The notes beneath the pieces were generated by a model. It saw nothing but the letters and a program-made list of their open reading frames with translations, had not been told where the DNA came from and did not search any database. 64,000 bases of DNA from Sulfitobacter mediterraneus (lineage in GTDB: Bacteria; Pseudomonadota; Alphaproteobacteria; Rhodobacterales; Rhodobacteraceae). The stretch spans positions 62,001 through 126,000 of the forward strand of contig NZ_QBKU01000003.1 in assembly GCF_003054325.1 (NCBI RefSeq), written 5' to 3'. The number at the start of each line of letters is the position of its first letter. Position 1 is the stretch's first letter. Below are positions 17,438-26,118 of this stretch, piece by piece. Made by a program: the position numbers and the translations under genes.

Positions 17438-19560
17438 GGGTGATCATATCCGATAATGTGGCTCAGTTGCGGGGCCCCCGACAGGGCCGATGCCGCCAAC
17501 AGGCCCGACATCACCGCCGCCTCGACACAGCCCGCCTGATGGCCGCAACCCGTCCAGTCGCCCGCAATGGTGAAATTGTCGAACCGGTTGTCGAGCGGCG
17601 AAATCCGATGTTCCAGACTGCCGGGCAGGGACAGCACATAGCGTTCGGTGGGGGCGGTGTTGGCGGTCCAGAACTGGCTGTCAAACCGCGCCTCGCCGCT
17701 GCCCTCTGCTCCAGCCAGAAGATCCCAGTCAAAACCATCCTCGTTCACCGCGCCGGGCCAGAAATGCGCCACATCGCGGTTCAAAAAGGTGATTGCGCTT
17801 TGCCGGACGATTTCATGGGCATTCTCGCCGGTCTGGGTGTCCGGCAAGACCGAACAGAAATAAGCGATGGATTTGGGATCGTCCTGCCAATCCTCGACCT
17901 TGATCAACTGGCGCATGTCGGCCCATGTGTCAAACGGCTCCACATAGCCGGAGATGTTGATCGGCGGCTCGTCCCAGCCCAGATCATCGACATTCTTCGT
18001 CAGCCAGACCTGAAACGCCTGTGTGGCAACGGTTTTGACCTCTTCGGTCATACGTTTCCATTTCGGGTCCGCCGCGATCAACTCGCCGCACAGCCCCGGC
18101 ACCGCGCCAAAGCCAACCGCCAGAACGGCAAAATCGAAATCTTCCCCCACTTTTAGTGCCTTGATATCGGCGGTGCGGTCATCATCCGCCTCTTCAGGGT
18201 TCCAACCGGCCTTGGCCAATTGCCTGCCGTATTTGAGCTGATCATAGTTGGGCAGAGAGGGCCAGCAGGGCAGGCCTTTGACATCCACCAAGGGATCGTA
18301 GGTGCCGTCTTCTTTGACCTCGGCCTGCACGGTCACGTCCAATGTCTCAACATGGGTCTTGTCGTCTGACAGATGAATATCATCTAGCCTGTGAAAGAAC
18401 TCAAACTTGACGCCGCGTGCCTTGAGCACTTCATAGGCGGGGGCAAAGACCACATCCCCCATGCCCGCTTGCATCTTCCAAAACAGTGCCCCGCGATAGG
18501 TGAAAAACATCCGCATCGCCCCGCGCAACGCTTGGCCGGCGGCCAGTTGCGGCTTGCTGATGTCACCGTCCTCATAGGCAAACAACAGATCGTATGACCC
18601 GCGGATAAAGGCGCTGTCGATGGTCGCTTGCGCAGCACCGTGGGATTTGAGCCATTCGCGCCAGTCGTATTTATCCAAAAGGTCAAACCCCTGCGGCGAG
18701 AACAGCACGCCCTCACGCAGACAGCCGCGGATGATCGCCAGCACAGTGTCGACAATTTCCCAGATCCGCCGCACCTCGGGGTCGGTGGCCAGCAACAGTT
18801 CAAACTGATAGCGGATCGCGCCGGACAGTTGATCCAACACCCCCGCAGGCTTGGCCGCATCGCTATTGCGGGTCACCCCGTCGATCAATCCTTGCAGGAC
18901 CGAAATCGCCTCAAGGATCAACGCCCCCAGCGCCAATTGCCCGTATCGCGCCGCACGTTTTGCGGTGCCGGTCAGATCAGAACGTACCGTGGACAACAGC
19001 GAGGTGATCAAGGACGCCGCCGCCCCGGTCAGCGAGGCCGGACTGCCTTCAGCGCTGGGCAGATGGCCCTTGTCCTGAACGCTCAGCAGCAGGGTGCGGA
19101 GCAGATGCAGGCATTGGGTCAGATAGCCTTTGACGGAAAACGGATTGCGCACGGCAAAAGGATCGCCCGGTTGGCCCGCCGCAGGGGGAAAGTAAGCCGA
19201 CCAATTCGACCATTGCCCATCCAGCCCCTTTTCGGTGACGCCCACATAATTGTCCGGTTTGAACGCATCCTCAAAGCGGCGCATTGGATGGCCTTCGGGA
19301 CGGTCCAGTTCATCGTAACAATCGCGCATAAAGCGGAAGGCGTTTTCATAAAACCCCATCCACAGATGCAGCCCGTGTTCCTCGATCCGGCCTGTGGCGG
19401 CATCTCGGCCAGAGGCGCCCTTGCCACCCAGCCGCCAACCCATCTGATAGATCGTGACATCAAACGCGCCGCCATGTTCGGGGCGTGTCAGCTCAAATGC
19501 GGCCGCAATGCCTGCGCAACCGCCGCCGAAAATGGAAACGCGTTTTGCTCTGTCCTGCAC
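17434..19560 (-). CDS. FAD-dependent desaturase/amine-oxidase-fold oxidoreductase
   Basis: A 708-residue flavoprotein of the phytoene desaturase/hydroxysqualene dehydroxylase-like group. The dinucleotide motif SIFGGGCAGIAAAFEL starts near residue 9, followed by YQMGWRLGGKGASGRD and EEHGLHLWMGFYENAFRF, the pattern of carotenoid-type desaturases. The C-terminal FAD motif reads FTIAGDWTGCGHQAGCVEAA. The protein is longer than typical desaturases (about 450-500 residues) because of a helical insert around residues 150-330. The GTG at 19560 is preferred, with GAGGGGG about six bases upstream; a TTG sits one codon earlier. First gene of the operon, overlapping the next by 4 bp. Its substrate is unknown, but the adjacent polyprenyl synthase suggests a prenyl lipid. 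Confidence 0.82.
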   Translation of the reverse strand: MQDRAKRVSIFGGGCAGIAAAFELTRPEHGGAFDVTIYQMGWRLGGKGASGRDAATGRIEEHGLHLWMGFYENAFRFMRDCYDELDRPEGHPMRRFEDAFKPDNYVGVTEKGLDGQWSNWSAYFPPAAGQPGDPFAVRNPFSVKGYLTQCLHLLRTLLLSVQDKGHLPSAEGSPASLTGAAASLITSLLSTVRSDLTGTAKRAARYGQLALGALILEAISVLQGLIDGVTRNSDAAKPAGVLDQLSGAIRYQFELLLATDPEVRRIWEIVDTVLAIIRGCLREGVLFSPQGFDLLDKYDWREWLKSHGAAQATIDSAFIRGSYDLLFAYEDGDISKPQLAAGQALRGAMRMFFTYRGALFWKMQAGMGDVVFAPAYEVLKARGVKFEFFHRLDDIHLSDDKTHVETLDVTVQAEVKEDGTYDPLVDVKGLPCWPSLPNYDQLKYGRQLAKAGWNPEEADDDRTADIKALKVGEDFDFAVLAVGFGAVPGLCGELIAADPKWKRMTEEVKTVATQAFQVWLTKNVDDLGWDEPPINISGYVEPFDTWADMRQLIKVEDWQDDPKSIAYFCSVLPDTQTGENAHEIVRQSAITFLNRDVAHFWPGAVNEDGFDWDLLAGAEGSGEARFDSQFWTANTAPTERYVLSLPGSLEHRISPLDNRFDNFTIAGDWTGCGHQAGCVEAAVMSGLLAASALSGAPQLSHIIGYDHP

Positions 19561-19695
19561 CAAAATCCCCCTCTAGCCGGGGAACCTTAGCAGCAAGTCT
19601 TTGATCTGCAATCATTGATTAACATCGCAAATGCCGCATCGGATCACCTTTCAAGCACAGGTTGCGCTGGGCTGGAACCGTGTGGCGATGTGTGA

Positions 19696-20826
19696 TCATT
19701 CGGCCAAACGGTTCGCTGGAATACGGTAGATCGCATAGGGCGCTGATTGCTGCATAACCTCTGCCGAGGCGGGATTGCCAAATGGATCAAGCAGATCGGT
19801 CAGCCTGCTGTCGGTGAACCAGATGTCACCATTGGGGGCCAGGGTCACGCTGTCGGCCCAATCGACGCCTTCCAAAGCCACAAGCGTTTGCAGCTTGCCG
19901 TCCTCAAGAACCGCGAGACCACCATTTTCCACATCGGTCAGGATCACCGCCCCCGCCGAGGTCAGCGCGATGCCGTCGCTCATCGGGGCGGGGCCAAGCG
20001 TTTCAATGGCGTTTTCAATGTCTTCCGGTTGGCTGTCAAAGTTGGTCAACAGTGCGGTTGGCACCCGGTAGACGCTGTCATGGCTCATTGCCGCATAGAT
20101 CAGCCACTTGCCGTCTTTGGACAGCTCCAATCCATCGACGCCCACCTGAAAGCTGATCAAACCATAGCCAAGACGATAGGCGCTGCCATCGGTGCGCCGC
20201 ATGACCCAGTTTTGCGGCGCGGTTGTTTCATGCCCCACCAGCACCTCGCGAACCTCGTTGGTTTGGGTGTCGAGTACCAGCAGCGCCGCATCTGTGAACC
20301 GCAGCAGCCCGGTGTCGGCCAGATAGACATATCGGCCATCGGCGGAGACCCGTAAATCCTGTGCAAATCCGCCCACGCCATCGGGGAGTGTGTGTTCAAA
20401 GGCCAATTTGCCGCTGTCGATGTCGATGGCCAACACCTGCGTGGGGCGGCCTTCCATCGCGCCGGGGCGCACCGCCCAAAGCCGGTTTTGCCGGTCCACG
20501 GTGATGCCAAACACACCATGGAGCTGCGCAGCAAGATCGGGCGCCAATGGCACCGCGCCGCTGGAGGTCCATTCAAAGACCAGATGCTCCGCGTGGTCTT
20601 GGGGGCGGTGAAATGGATGGTAGGTGAAAAAGATCCGGCCTTGTGGCCCTGCAGCGACCATACCGGGCGGCAAGGGCAGGGTTATCGCAGGCTCCGCATC
20701 ACTGCGCAGTGGCGGCGTTGATACATCCGGATAGGGCCTGCCCAAGCCATAGATCAACTTTATCGCCAGCAAGGTGACGATGACCATTCCGGTAAGGCCC
20801 ATGAGGGCCCATTTGATGATTTTCAT
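19696..20826 (-). CDS. Membrane-anchored major-royal-jelly/yellow-type beta-propeller protein
   Basis: A 376-residue protein whose first ~25 residues form one membrane span (ALMGLTGMVIVTLLAIKLIY), leaving the rest in the periplasm. The soluble part has the repeated beta-strand pattern of the royal jelly/SMP-30-like propellers: NRLWAVRPGAMEG, LRVSADGRYVYLADTG, VGVDGLELSKDGKWLIYAAM and ILTDVENGGLAVL. Bacterial members are often called gluconolactonase-like, but the reaction is not established. The ATG at 20826 has AAGGTG eight bases upstream; a GTG at 20838 is possible. It is divergent from a TetR-type gene and separated from the FAD gene by 135 bp. Confidence 0.78.
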   Translation of the reverse strand: MKIIKWALMGLTGMVIVTLLAIKLIYGLGRPYPDVSTPPLRSDAEPAITLPLPPGMVAAGPQGRIFFTYHPFHRPQDHAEHLVFEWTSSGAVPLAPDLAAQLHGVFGITVDRQNRLWAVRPGAMEGRPTQVLAIDIDSGKLAFEHTLPDGVGGFAQDLRVSADGRYVYLADTGLLRFTDAALLVLDTQTNEVREVLVGHETTAPQNWVMRRTDGSAYRLGYGLISFQVGVDGLELSKDGKWLIYAAMSHDSVYRVPTALLTNFDSQPEDIENAIETLGPAPMSDGIALTSAGAVILTDVENGGLAVLEDGKLQTLVALEGVDWADSVTLAPNGDIWFTDSRLTDLLDPFGNPASAEVMQQSAPYAIYRIPANRLAE

Positions 20827-20916
20827 GGCAGCTTTCACCTTTCTCAGTAAAGAGAATCAAAGCGAATTGAACGATGAATGATCATAGTGTATAAATTAAC
20901 AGATGGAACAGCCTTT

Positions 20917-21483
20917 ATGACAGAACCCCTCAGCCCCCTCCGGTCTGGTCGCCGTGACCGCATTGTTGCACTGGCCCAGCAGGCGTTTGTGCAATCGGGC
21001 TTTCGCGCCGCCTCGATGGAGGGATTGGCGCAAGCGGTGGGGGTCTCCAAAGCGACGCTCTATAGCTATTTTCCCGATAAGGACGCGGTCTTTGCCGCTG
21101 TGGCCGATCATGTAGCGGCGCGTTTGATCGGCGCGGTCGAAGCGGTATTGGCAGAGGGCATTGGCACAGCGCGGCAACGGGTGGCGGCCGCCCTGACGGA
21201 CAAACACCGAATTGTGCATGATCTGGTGCGCCAATCGCCCCATGCGGCCGAATTGTTTGCCGCCAAAACCCGGTTGCGGTCTGATCAGTTTGGCGAGACG
21301 GACCGGGTCATTGAGGCCGCTTTGGCAAACGTCTTGGGCCAAGTTGCAGGCAATCCTCAGGAACTGGCCGCGCTGTTGCTTTCGGCCAGTCAGGGGATCG
21401 CCAATGCGGCGCAAGATTTCCAAACAGCCGAAGTCAGGATCGCACAGCTGTGCATGTTGGTCCCGGATGACAACGCGGGTTGA
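20917..21483 (+). CDS. TetR-family transcriptional regulator
   Basis: A 188-residue regulator starting at the ATG at 20917, with an in-frame ATG also at 20878. The helix-turn-helix reads MEGLAQAVGVSKATLYSYFPDKD minus its edges, in the first 60 residues, preceded by RRDRIVALAQQAFVQSGF. The C-terminal ligand domain is generic. It is divergent from the propeller gene with about 90 bp between starts, so it most likely controls that gene and itself. Whether it also controls the isoprenoid-like operon beginning at 19560 is unknown. An ATGATCAT palindrome lies at about 20877-20884 in the shared intergenic region. Confidence 0.86.
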   Translation: MTEPLSPLRSGRRDRIVALAQQAFVQSGFRAASMEGLAQAVGVSKATLYSYFPDKDAVFAAVADHVAARLIGAVEAVLAEGIGTARQRVAAALTDKHRIVHDLVRQSPHAAELFAAKTRLRSDQFGETDRVIEAALANVLGQVAGNPQELAALLLSASQGIANAAQDFQTAEVRIAQLCMLVPDDNAG

Positions 21484-21507
21484 TGAGCCGGAAAGCGGTG
21501 CGTTCGG

Positions 21508-21852
21508 TTAGGCCACTGCCGCCGTGATAATGATCTCGACCTTTAGTTCTGGTCGCGCCAGAGCCGCCTCACCGCAGGCGCGGGCAGGGGCCGCGCCTGC
21601 GGGCACCCAATCATCCCACACGGCATTCATCGCCGTAAAATCAGACATATCCGCCAGCCAGATCACCGCCTGAAGGATATGCGCGGGGCTTGATCCGGCT
21701 TCGGCCAGCAAGCCCTCGACCCGGCGCAGGCATTCGCGGGTCTGGTCCGCGACATCACCTTCGGCCCCGCCAACCTGACCACACAGATAGACCGTTTCAT
21801 TGTGGATCGTGATCTTGCTCATGCGCTGGGCGGTGTGGCTGCGGGTGATCAT
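21508..21852 (-). CDS. RidA/YjgF-family reactive imine deaminase
   Basis: A 114-residue protein of the Rid family, whose founding members hydrolyse enamine/imine intermediates to ketoacids and ammonia. It shows KITIHNETVYLCGQVG, the mid-region DQTRECLRRVEGLLAEAG and the C-terminal RPELKVEIIITAA. The arginine near PARACGEAAL sits where the substrate-binding Arg of the family is expected. It overlaps the upstream flavoprotein gene by 4 bp. An amine-oxidising FAD enzyme produces an imine, so co-expression with a Rid protein fits directly. The exact Rid subfamily is not determined. Confidence 0.88.
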   Translation of the reverse strand: MITRSHTAQRMSKITIHNETVYLCGQVGGAEGDVADQTRECLRRVEGLLAEAGSSPAHILQAVIWLADMSDFTAMNAVWDDWVPAGAAPARACGEAALARPELKVEIIITAAVA

Positions 21853-23255
21853 GGGTCTTGTCCTTCTGGCTGTTGGGGGGCGGGGCTGTGCAGGGCGGCA
21901 ACTTCGCCCAATGTGACGGGTTTCAGCGGGGCGCGGATCTTGAAATATCCGGTGTCTTGCGGCGATAGGCCGGTGGCTTGCGCCAAAACCTCGGTCACCG
22001 TCAATCCGCAGGTGCGCCCCTGACAGGGGCCCATTCCCGCACGGCCAAAGGCCTTGGTTTGGCTTGGCCCTTTGCAGCCAAGGCGGGCATAGGCGCGAAT
22101 GTCGCCTGCACTCACCTCTTCGCAGCGGCAGACGGTCACGGCATCGGGGGGGCGTAAAATCGCGGCAGGCGGGGCATATAGCGCATCCAGAAACGGGCGC
22201 AGCGCCTGTTCGCCCGCGAGGTTTCGTTTGGCGGAGGCCGCAAGTGTATCACGCTGGGCGGCGGTGATCCGGCCTGCGCAGCGCAGGATATCGGCTGCCG
22301 CGCATTGGCCCGCGTGTTCTGCCGCCTTGGCCCCGGCAATTGCAGCGCCGTCACCGGCGACGTAGATCTGCGAATGGCTGCTTTGCCCCCATGGTGACAG
22401 AACCGGATGGAAACAACGCTGCCCCGCATGCCATTGATGATCCAGACGCAAGGCGCGGGTGATCTGGGTGTTGGGCACCACCCCTTGATGCAACAGCACG
22501 GTTGCGCATTCCAGATGATGGACTTGCCCCTTCGCCGTAAACCGCAGCCCGCTGGCCGCAGTGTCCCCCGTGATGGCAAGATCGCGGGCCGCCGTGTAGC
22601 GCGGTGCACTGGCGCGGCGCAGCTCGCGCAGCATCCGCGCCCCTTTCGCCAAGGCCTTCCACCCTCGCAATGCCCCGCCCGCATGGTGCAATACGGCGCG
22701 ATAGTTTGCGGGTGTCTGGGTTTCAACCAAGGCTTTGGGCGGGGTGCCCGCCCGCAGCATCTGCACCGCAACAAGGTATAGCAGTGGACCGGACCCTGCC
22801 AAGACAGCGTCTTTGGCCAGTAGTCCGCTGGTTTTCATCAAGATCTGCGCCGCACCTGCGGTCATCACCCCCGGCAAGGTCCAGCCGGGCAGCGGCACAG
22901 GCCGTTCCATCGCGCCCGTGCTGAGCAACAAATAATTCGCTTTGACGCGATAGGCTTTGCCATCTTTCGAATAGGTGACCGTGCGCTCTTGATCCACATC
23001 CCAAACCACCGCGCCCGAGATCAGGGTCAGCGGTGCGGCGGCCAGCCCGTCAAGCAACATCTGTCCCGCCGTGTAGTCCGGCCCCAGCATTTGCCGTTGC
23101 TGGGTGCTCGAAGCCCCCAGATTGCGGAAAATCTGACCGCCCGGCGCGGGTTGTTCGTCCAGCACCAGCACAGACATGCCTTGCTGCGCGGCCATCGTGG
23201 CACCGGCCATACCCGCAGGGCCAGCACCGATGACGATCAAATCGGGGCGGGTCAT
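21849..23255 (-). CDS. FAD/[2Fe-2S] oxidoreductase alpha-type subunit (opine/hydroxyproline dehydrogenase family)
   Basis: A 468-residue flavoprotein like the HcnB/OoxA/D-hydroxyproline dehydrogenase alpha subunits. The N-terminal motif VIGAGPAGMAGATMAAQQG binds a dinucleotide; the second, less canonical one is around DAVLAGSGPLLYLVAVQ. Near residue 400 a BFD-like iron-sulfur segment contains VTVCRCEEVSAGDI, then GPCQGRTCG, four cysteines suited to one [2Fe-2S] cluster. It overlaps the small ferredoxin-like subunit upstream and ridA downstream by 4 bp each. It would pass electrons from the catalytic DAO-type subunit towards the respiratory chain. Substrate of the complex is unknown. Confidence 0.87.
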   Translation of the reverse strand: MTRPDLIVIGAGPAGMAGATMAAQQGMSVLVLDEQPAPGGQIFRNLGASSTQQRQMLGPDYTAGQMLLDGLAAAPLTLISGAVVWDVDQERTVTYSKDGKAYRVKANYLLLSTGAMERPVPLPGWTLPGVMTAGAAQILMKTSGLLAKDAVLAGSGPLLYLVAVQMLRAGTPPKALVETQTPANYRAVLHHAGGALRGWKALAKGARMLRELRRASAPRYTAARDLAITGDTAASGLRFTAKGQVHHLECATVLLHQGVVPNTQITRALRLDHQWHAGQRCFHPVLSPWGQSSHSQIYVAGDGAAIAGAKAAEHAGQCAAADILRCAGRITAAQRDTLAASAKRNLAGEQALRPFLDALYAPPAAILRPPDAVTVCRCEEVSAGDIRAYARLGCKGPSQTKAFGRAGMGPCQGRTCGLTVTEVLAQATGLSPQDTGYFKIRAPLKPVTLGEVAALHSPAPQQPEGQDP

Positions 23256-23542
23256 GGCTGCGCCCTCGGAACGGGCGGGGATGTCACCACGAGACCGACT
23301 TGAGCGGGGGTCTGGCAGGCCTGCACCGTTTCACCATCCACCACGACCAGACAATCAAAACAACTGCCCATCATGCAAAAAGGTCCGCGCGGCGCGGCGG
23401 TTGTCGGGGTGTCGCGAAACACCTTGTGGCCTGCAGCCAGCAAAGCGGCGGCGAGGCTGTCACCGGCGTTGCCAATGACGGTCTCACCATTGAAGGTGAA
23501 CCGCACCTGAGCTGTGGCGCTATGGCCTATCCGTTCAAACAT
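23252..23542 (-). CDS. Small [2Fe-2S] subunit of the amine/opine dehydrogenase
   Basis: About 96 residues from the ATG at 23542 (MFERIGHSATAQVRFTFNGE), matching the HcnA/OoxC-type ferredoxin-like subunits. The N-terminal beta-grasp shows FTFNGETVIGNAGDSLAAALLA. The cluster cysteines are in GPFCMMGSCFDCLVVVDG and the following QACQTP. The start is chosen for its usual length and its 8-bp overlap with the DAO-type gene; the frame remains open upstream to 23590. It probably relays electrons within the three-subunit enzyme. Confidence 0.85.
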   Translation of the reverse strand: MFERIGHSATAQVRFTFNGETVIGNAGDSLAAALLAAGHKVFRDTPTTAAPRGPFCMMGSCFDCLVVVDGETVQACQTPAQVGLVVTSPPVPRAQP

Positions 23543-24635
23543 CAAACCGATCCTCGCCAAAGGCCGACACGTCAGGCTGCTCCGCCGCATCTGTCAGCCA
23601 ATCGCCCAAAACCCCCGCATGGGCCGCCGCCAGCGTGATGCCACTGTGACAGGTGACAAAATAGGCGCCGGGGTGCCGGGCCGAGCGTTGGTAAATCGGC
23701 AAACCATCCGGCGACATGATCCGCAACGCCGCCCAACTGCGCAGCATTTTGGCGCGGGCCAGTTTGGGGAACATATCCACCGCATGGGCCGCCAAACCGG
23801 CAATCGTTGCCACATCTTCGCGATCATTCAGCCCAACCTCGGCACTGCTGGCGCCGATCTGGATGCCGCCCTCATCGACCTGCCGCACCTCGACATTGGG
23901 ACGGTTCATCAGCTTGGGCAGTTTTTCGGTGATGATGATCTGGCCCTGTTGCGGGCGGATCGGGGCCTTGAACCCCAGCTTTGGCCCCAGCGACATTGCG
24001 CCCAATCCGGCGGCCAGCACGACCTTCTTTGCGGTTATCGGCGCGGCATCCTCGGCGGTAATGGAAAACTCTGCGCCCTGCGGTGTGATATCTGTCACCT
24101 TGTGGCCGGTCCGCAGTGTGCCGCCCAAATGGCGCACCGCGACCGTGAGACCGCGCAACAATCGCAAGGGGTTCACATGCCCGTCTTCCTTGCAATAGAG
24201 CGCCCCGGCAACCTTCGGCCCGATGTTGGGCTCTTCGGTTTTCAGCGCATTGTGCCCCATCACCTCAAACGGATAATCACCCCCCAATCGGCTGCGCAGC
24301 CCTTCATAAAGCTTGCGATCCGCATCAAGGCTGTCTTCGCTCATGTGGATGATATAGCCGCCATCCTGTTGCAGGTTCAGCGGCGAACCAGAGATTGTCT
24401 TGATCTCATCCGAAAAACCCCGGTACGCCCGTGCAGAGGCGCGTGTCCATTGCGCATATGCCGGTTGGTGCAAACCTTTGCTTTGCACCCAGACCAAACC
24501 AAAATTGCCCCGAGAGGCGCGAAAGGCCCCGTCGCCTTCATCGAGAACGCAAACCGTCTTGCCGCGCCTCAGCAGGCCGTAGGCCAATGACAGCCCGACA
24601 ATTCCGCCGCCTATGATGGCAAATTCGGTTTCCAC
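23535..24635 (-). CDS. DAO-family FAD oxidoreductase, catalytic subunit
   Basis: A 366-residue glycine/D-amino-acid oxidase-type flavoprotein (HcnC/OoxB/hydroxyproline dehydrogenase beta-like). The N-terminal FAD motif is FAIIGGGIVGLSLAYGLLRRG, partly quoted as GGGIVGLSLA. The substrate domain includes LYCKEDGHVNPLRLLRGL, and the C-terminus TCHSGITLAAAHAGVL returns to the FAD site. It is the first gene of a four-gene leftward operon with the two iron-sulfur subunits and RidA. It would oxidise a secondary or primary amine of an amino acid or opine to an imine. Candidates include hydroxyproline and octopine-type compounds; the sequence alone does not decide. Confidence 0.87.
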   Translation of the reverse strand: METEFAIIGGGIVGLSLAYGLLRRGKTVCVLDEGDGAFRASRGNFGLVWVQSKGLHQPAYAQWTRASARAYRGFSDEIKTISGSPLNLQQDGGYIIHMSEDSLDADRKLYEGLRSRLGGDYPFEVMGHNALKTEEPNIGPKVAGALYCKEDGHVNPLRLLRGLTVAVRHLGGTLRTGHKVTDITPQGAEFSITAEDAAPITAKKVVLAAGLGAMSLGPKLGFKAPIRPQQGQIIITEKLPKLMNRPNVEVRQVDEGGIQIGASSAEVGLNDREDVATIAGLAAHAVDMFPKLARAKMLRSWAALRIMSPDGLPIYQRSARHPGAYFVTCHSGITLAAAHAGVLGDWLTDAAEQPDVSAFGEDRFDV

Positions 24636-25048
24636 AGAGTCTCCGTTGTGTTTGCGGCCTTAGGGATGCACGGCGCAGCGGCAGAGGGCAAGGCAGGACG
24701 TGCCCTGCTCAGACTCAGCATTTTATCAGGGTCAACGCCCTGCAAGAAAAGCGCGGTTCTGACGTTGGCGCGAAATTATGCTATTCTGCCATGGCACGAG
24801 GCCGCCAAACAACGCAGAACCGCTGTCTGTGGCGAGGCGAAATTGTGATTGTGCGCATCTCCTATGGAGGCGGCGCACCGGCCAAGGTCGCGGAGTGTTC
24901 CGGTCGCTTTTGGAAAACCGCAGATCGCACTGATGAATGGGCGGCGGGGCAATGCGCAAACGCGGCAAAACCCCTTGGCTTTGCAGCAAGTGTAACGATC
25001 TCGTTGACCGGCGACACCGGTAAGGCAGAACCAGCGGAGGACCGAAGA
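24636..25048. other. Intergenic region between the amine dehydrogenase operon and the sulfurtransferase
   Basis: About 413 bp between divergent genes. The sulfurtransferase frame stays open upstream to 24791, but codon content there is unlike the family and a strong ribosome site marks 25049, so I treat the stretch as non-coding. An AT-richer patch near 24770-24785 (AAATTATGCTATTC) could hold a rightward promoter. I see no convincing operator, RNA gene or terminator. Confidence 0.4.
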
Positions 25049-25930
25049 ATGACTTATGCAAGCCTCAGAAACCCCAACGCTTTGGTTGACACTTCGTCGC
25101 TCCAACACCGACTGCGGGATCCCAATCTTAGGCTGTTCGATTGTTCAACTGTTTTGCAATTCGAAGAAGGAGGAGAGCGGCCTTATCGGGTGATCAGTTG
25201 TGCGGCAGAACATGAGGCGGGCCACATCCCGGGCGCAAGCTATTTTGACCTTCAGCGGGATTTTTCGCGCAGCGACAGCCCCTTTGGGATGACCCTGGCG
25301 GATCCGGCTGTGGTGGCGGCCGCGTTTGAAAAGGCAGGTGTTGATGACCAATCGCAGGTCATTCTTTACAGCCGCAGAAGCATGTCTTGGGCCACGCGGT
25401 TTTGGTGGATGCTGCGATGGCTTGGTTTTGACAATGTTTCTATTCTTGATGGCGGCTTTGATAAATGGGTGGCGGAGGAGCGGCCACTGTCCAAAGAACC
25501 TGACAGCTATCCAGTGGGGCAATTGACCCCGAACCCGAGGCCAGAGGTTTTTGTGTCGAAAGACGATGTACTGGCCTGCCTTGGTGATCCGGAGGTTTGC
25601 CTTGTGAATGCTCTTGGACGCGATGTTTTTTCTGGTCAGACAGCGCGCTATGGGCGGCCGGGGCGCATTCCCGGCAGCATCAATATCCCCCAAATCGAAC
25701 TGGTAGACCCCCAGACCAATGCCTTCCTGCCTGCCGCAAAGATCGCAAAGATCTTCGAACAGGCCGGGACCAAGAACGCCTCAACCCATGTGACTTATTG
25801 CGGTGGCGGGATCTTTGCGACCGTCGACGCATTCTGGCTGCATCAGCTGGGGTACGACAAAGTTGCGGTCTACGAAAACTCGATGAGCGAATGGGGCCCC
25901 GATGAAACTTTGCCGATCGAAGTGGGTTAG
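25049..25930 (+). CDS. Two-domain rhodanese-type sulfurtransferase
   Basis: A 293-residue protein with two rhodanese domains. The N-terminal, non-catalytic copy includes HEAGHIPGASYFDLQRDFS and WATRFWWMLRWLGF. The C-terminal copy includes GRPGRIPGSINIP and the active-site loop VTYCGGGIFATVDAF, whose Cys would carry the persulfide. This matches thiosulfate or 3-mercaptopyruvate sulfurtransferases (SseA-like), although the loop CGGGIFA differs from the common CGSGVTA. The ATG at 25049 has GGAGG eight bases upstream. It stands alone between divergent and downstream units, so the sulfur donor is not indicated by context. Confidence 0.85.
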   Translation: MTYASLRNPNALVDTSSLQHRLRDPNLRLFDCSTVLQFEEGGERPYRVISCAAEHEAGHIPGASYFDLQRDFSRSDSPFGMTLADPAVVAAAFEKAGVDDQSQVILYSRRSMSWATRFWWMLRWLGFDNVSILDGGFDKWVAEERPLSKEPDSYPVGQLTPNPRPEVFVSKDDVLACLGDPEVCLVNALGRDVFSGQTARYGRPGRIPGSINIPQIELVDPQTNAFLPAAKIAKIFEQAGTKNASTHVTYCGGGIFATVDAFWLHQLGYDKVAVYENSMSEWGPDETLPIEVG

Positions 25931-26058
25931 GCACGGCACAGTACCCTGCGCCATAGAGCGGGCCAGCGGCGCCCCTGTGCAGGGCGGACTGGACTGCCCG
26001 TGCTGCTTGGTGCTGCAGAACAGCATGCTGAGGCGGCCTTGAAGAGATGTGAATACCC

Positions 26059-26086
26059 TTGCACTCTTGCCCAATCGCCTTATGAG
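26059..26086 (+). promoter_or_regulatory. Possible sigma-70-type promoter of psd-pssA
   Basis: TTGCAC (26059-26064) and TATGAG (26081-26086) lie 16 bp apart and 33 bp upstream of the psd start. The hexamers fit a housekeeping promoter only moderately well. Confidence 0.3.
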
Positions 26087-26118
26087 AGATGCGGTACCTG
26101 CCACAAGGAAAAGACACC

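Noticed and set aside
7582-21483. Recent horizontal island bounded by mobile elements
   Set aside because: No insertion sequence, integrase or flanking repeat is visible, and base composition by eye matches the neighbours; transfer remains possible but is unsupported.
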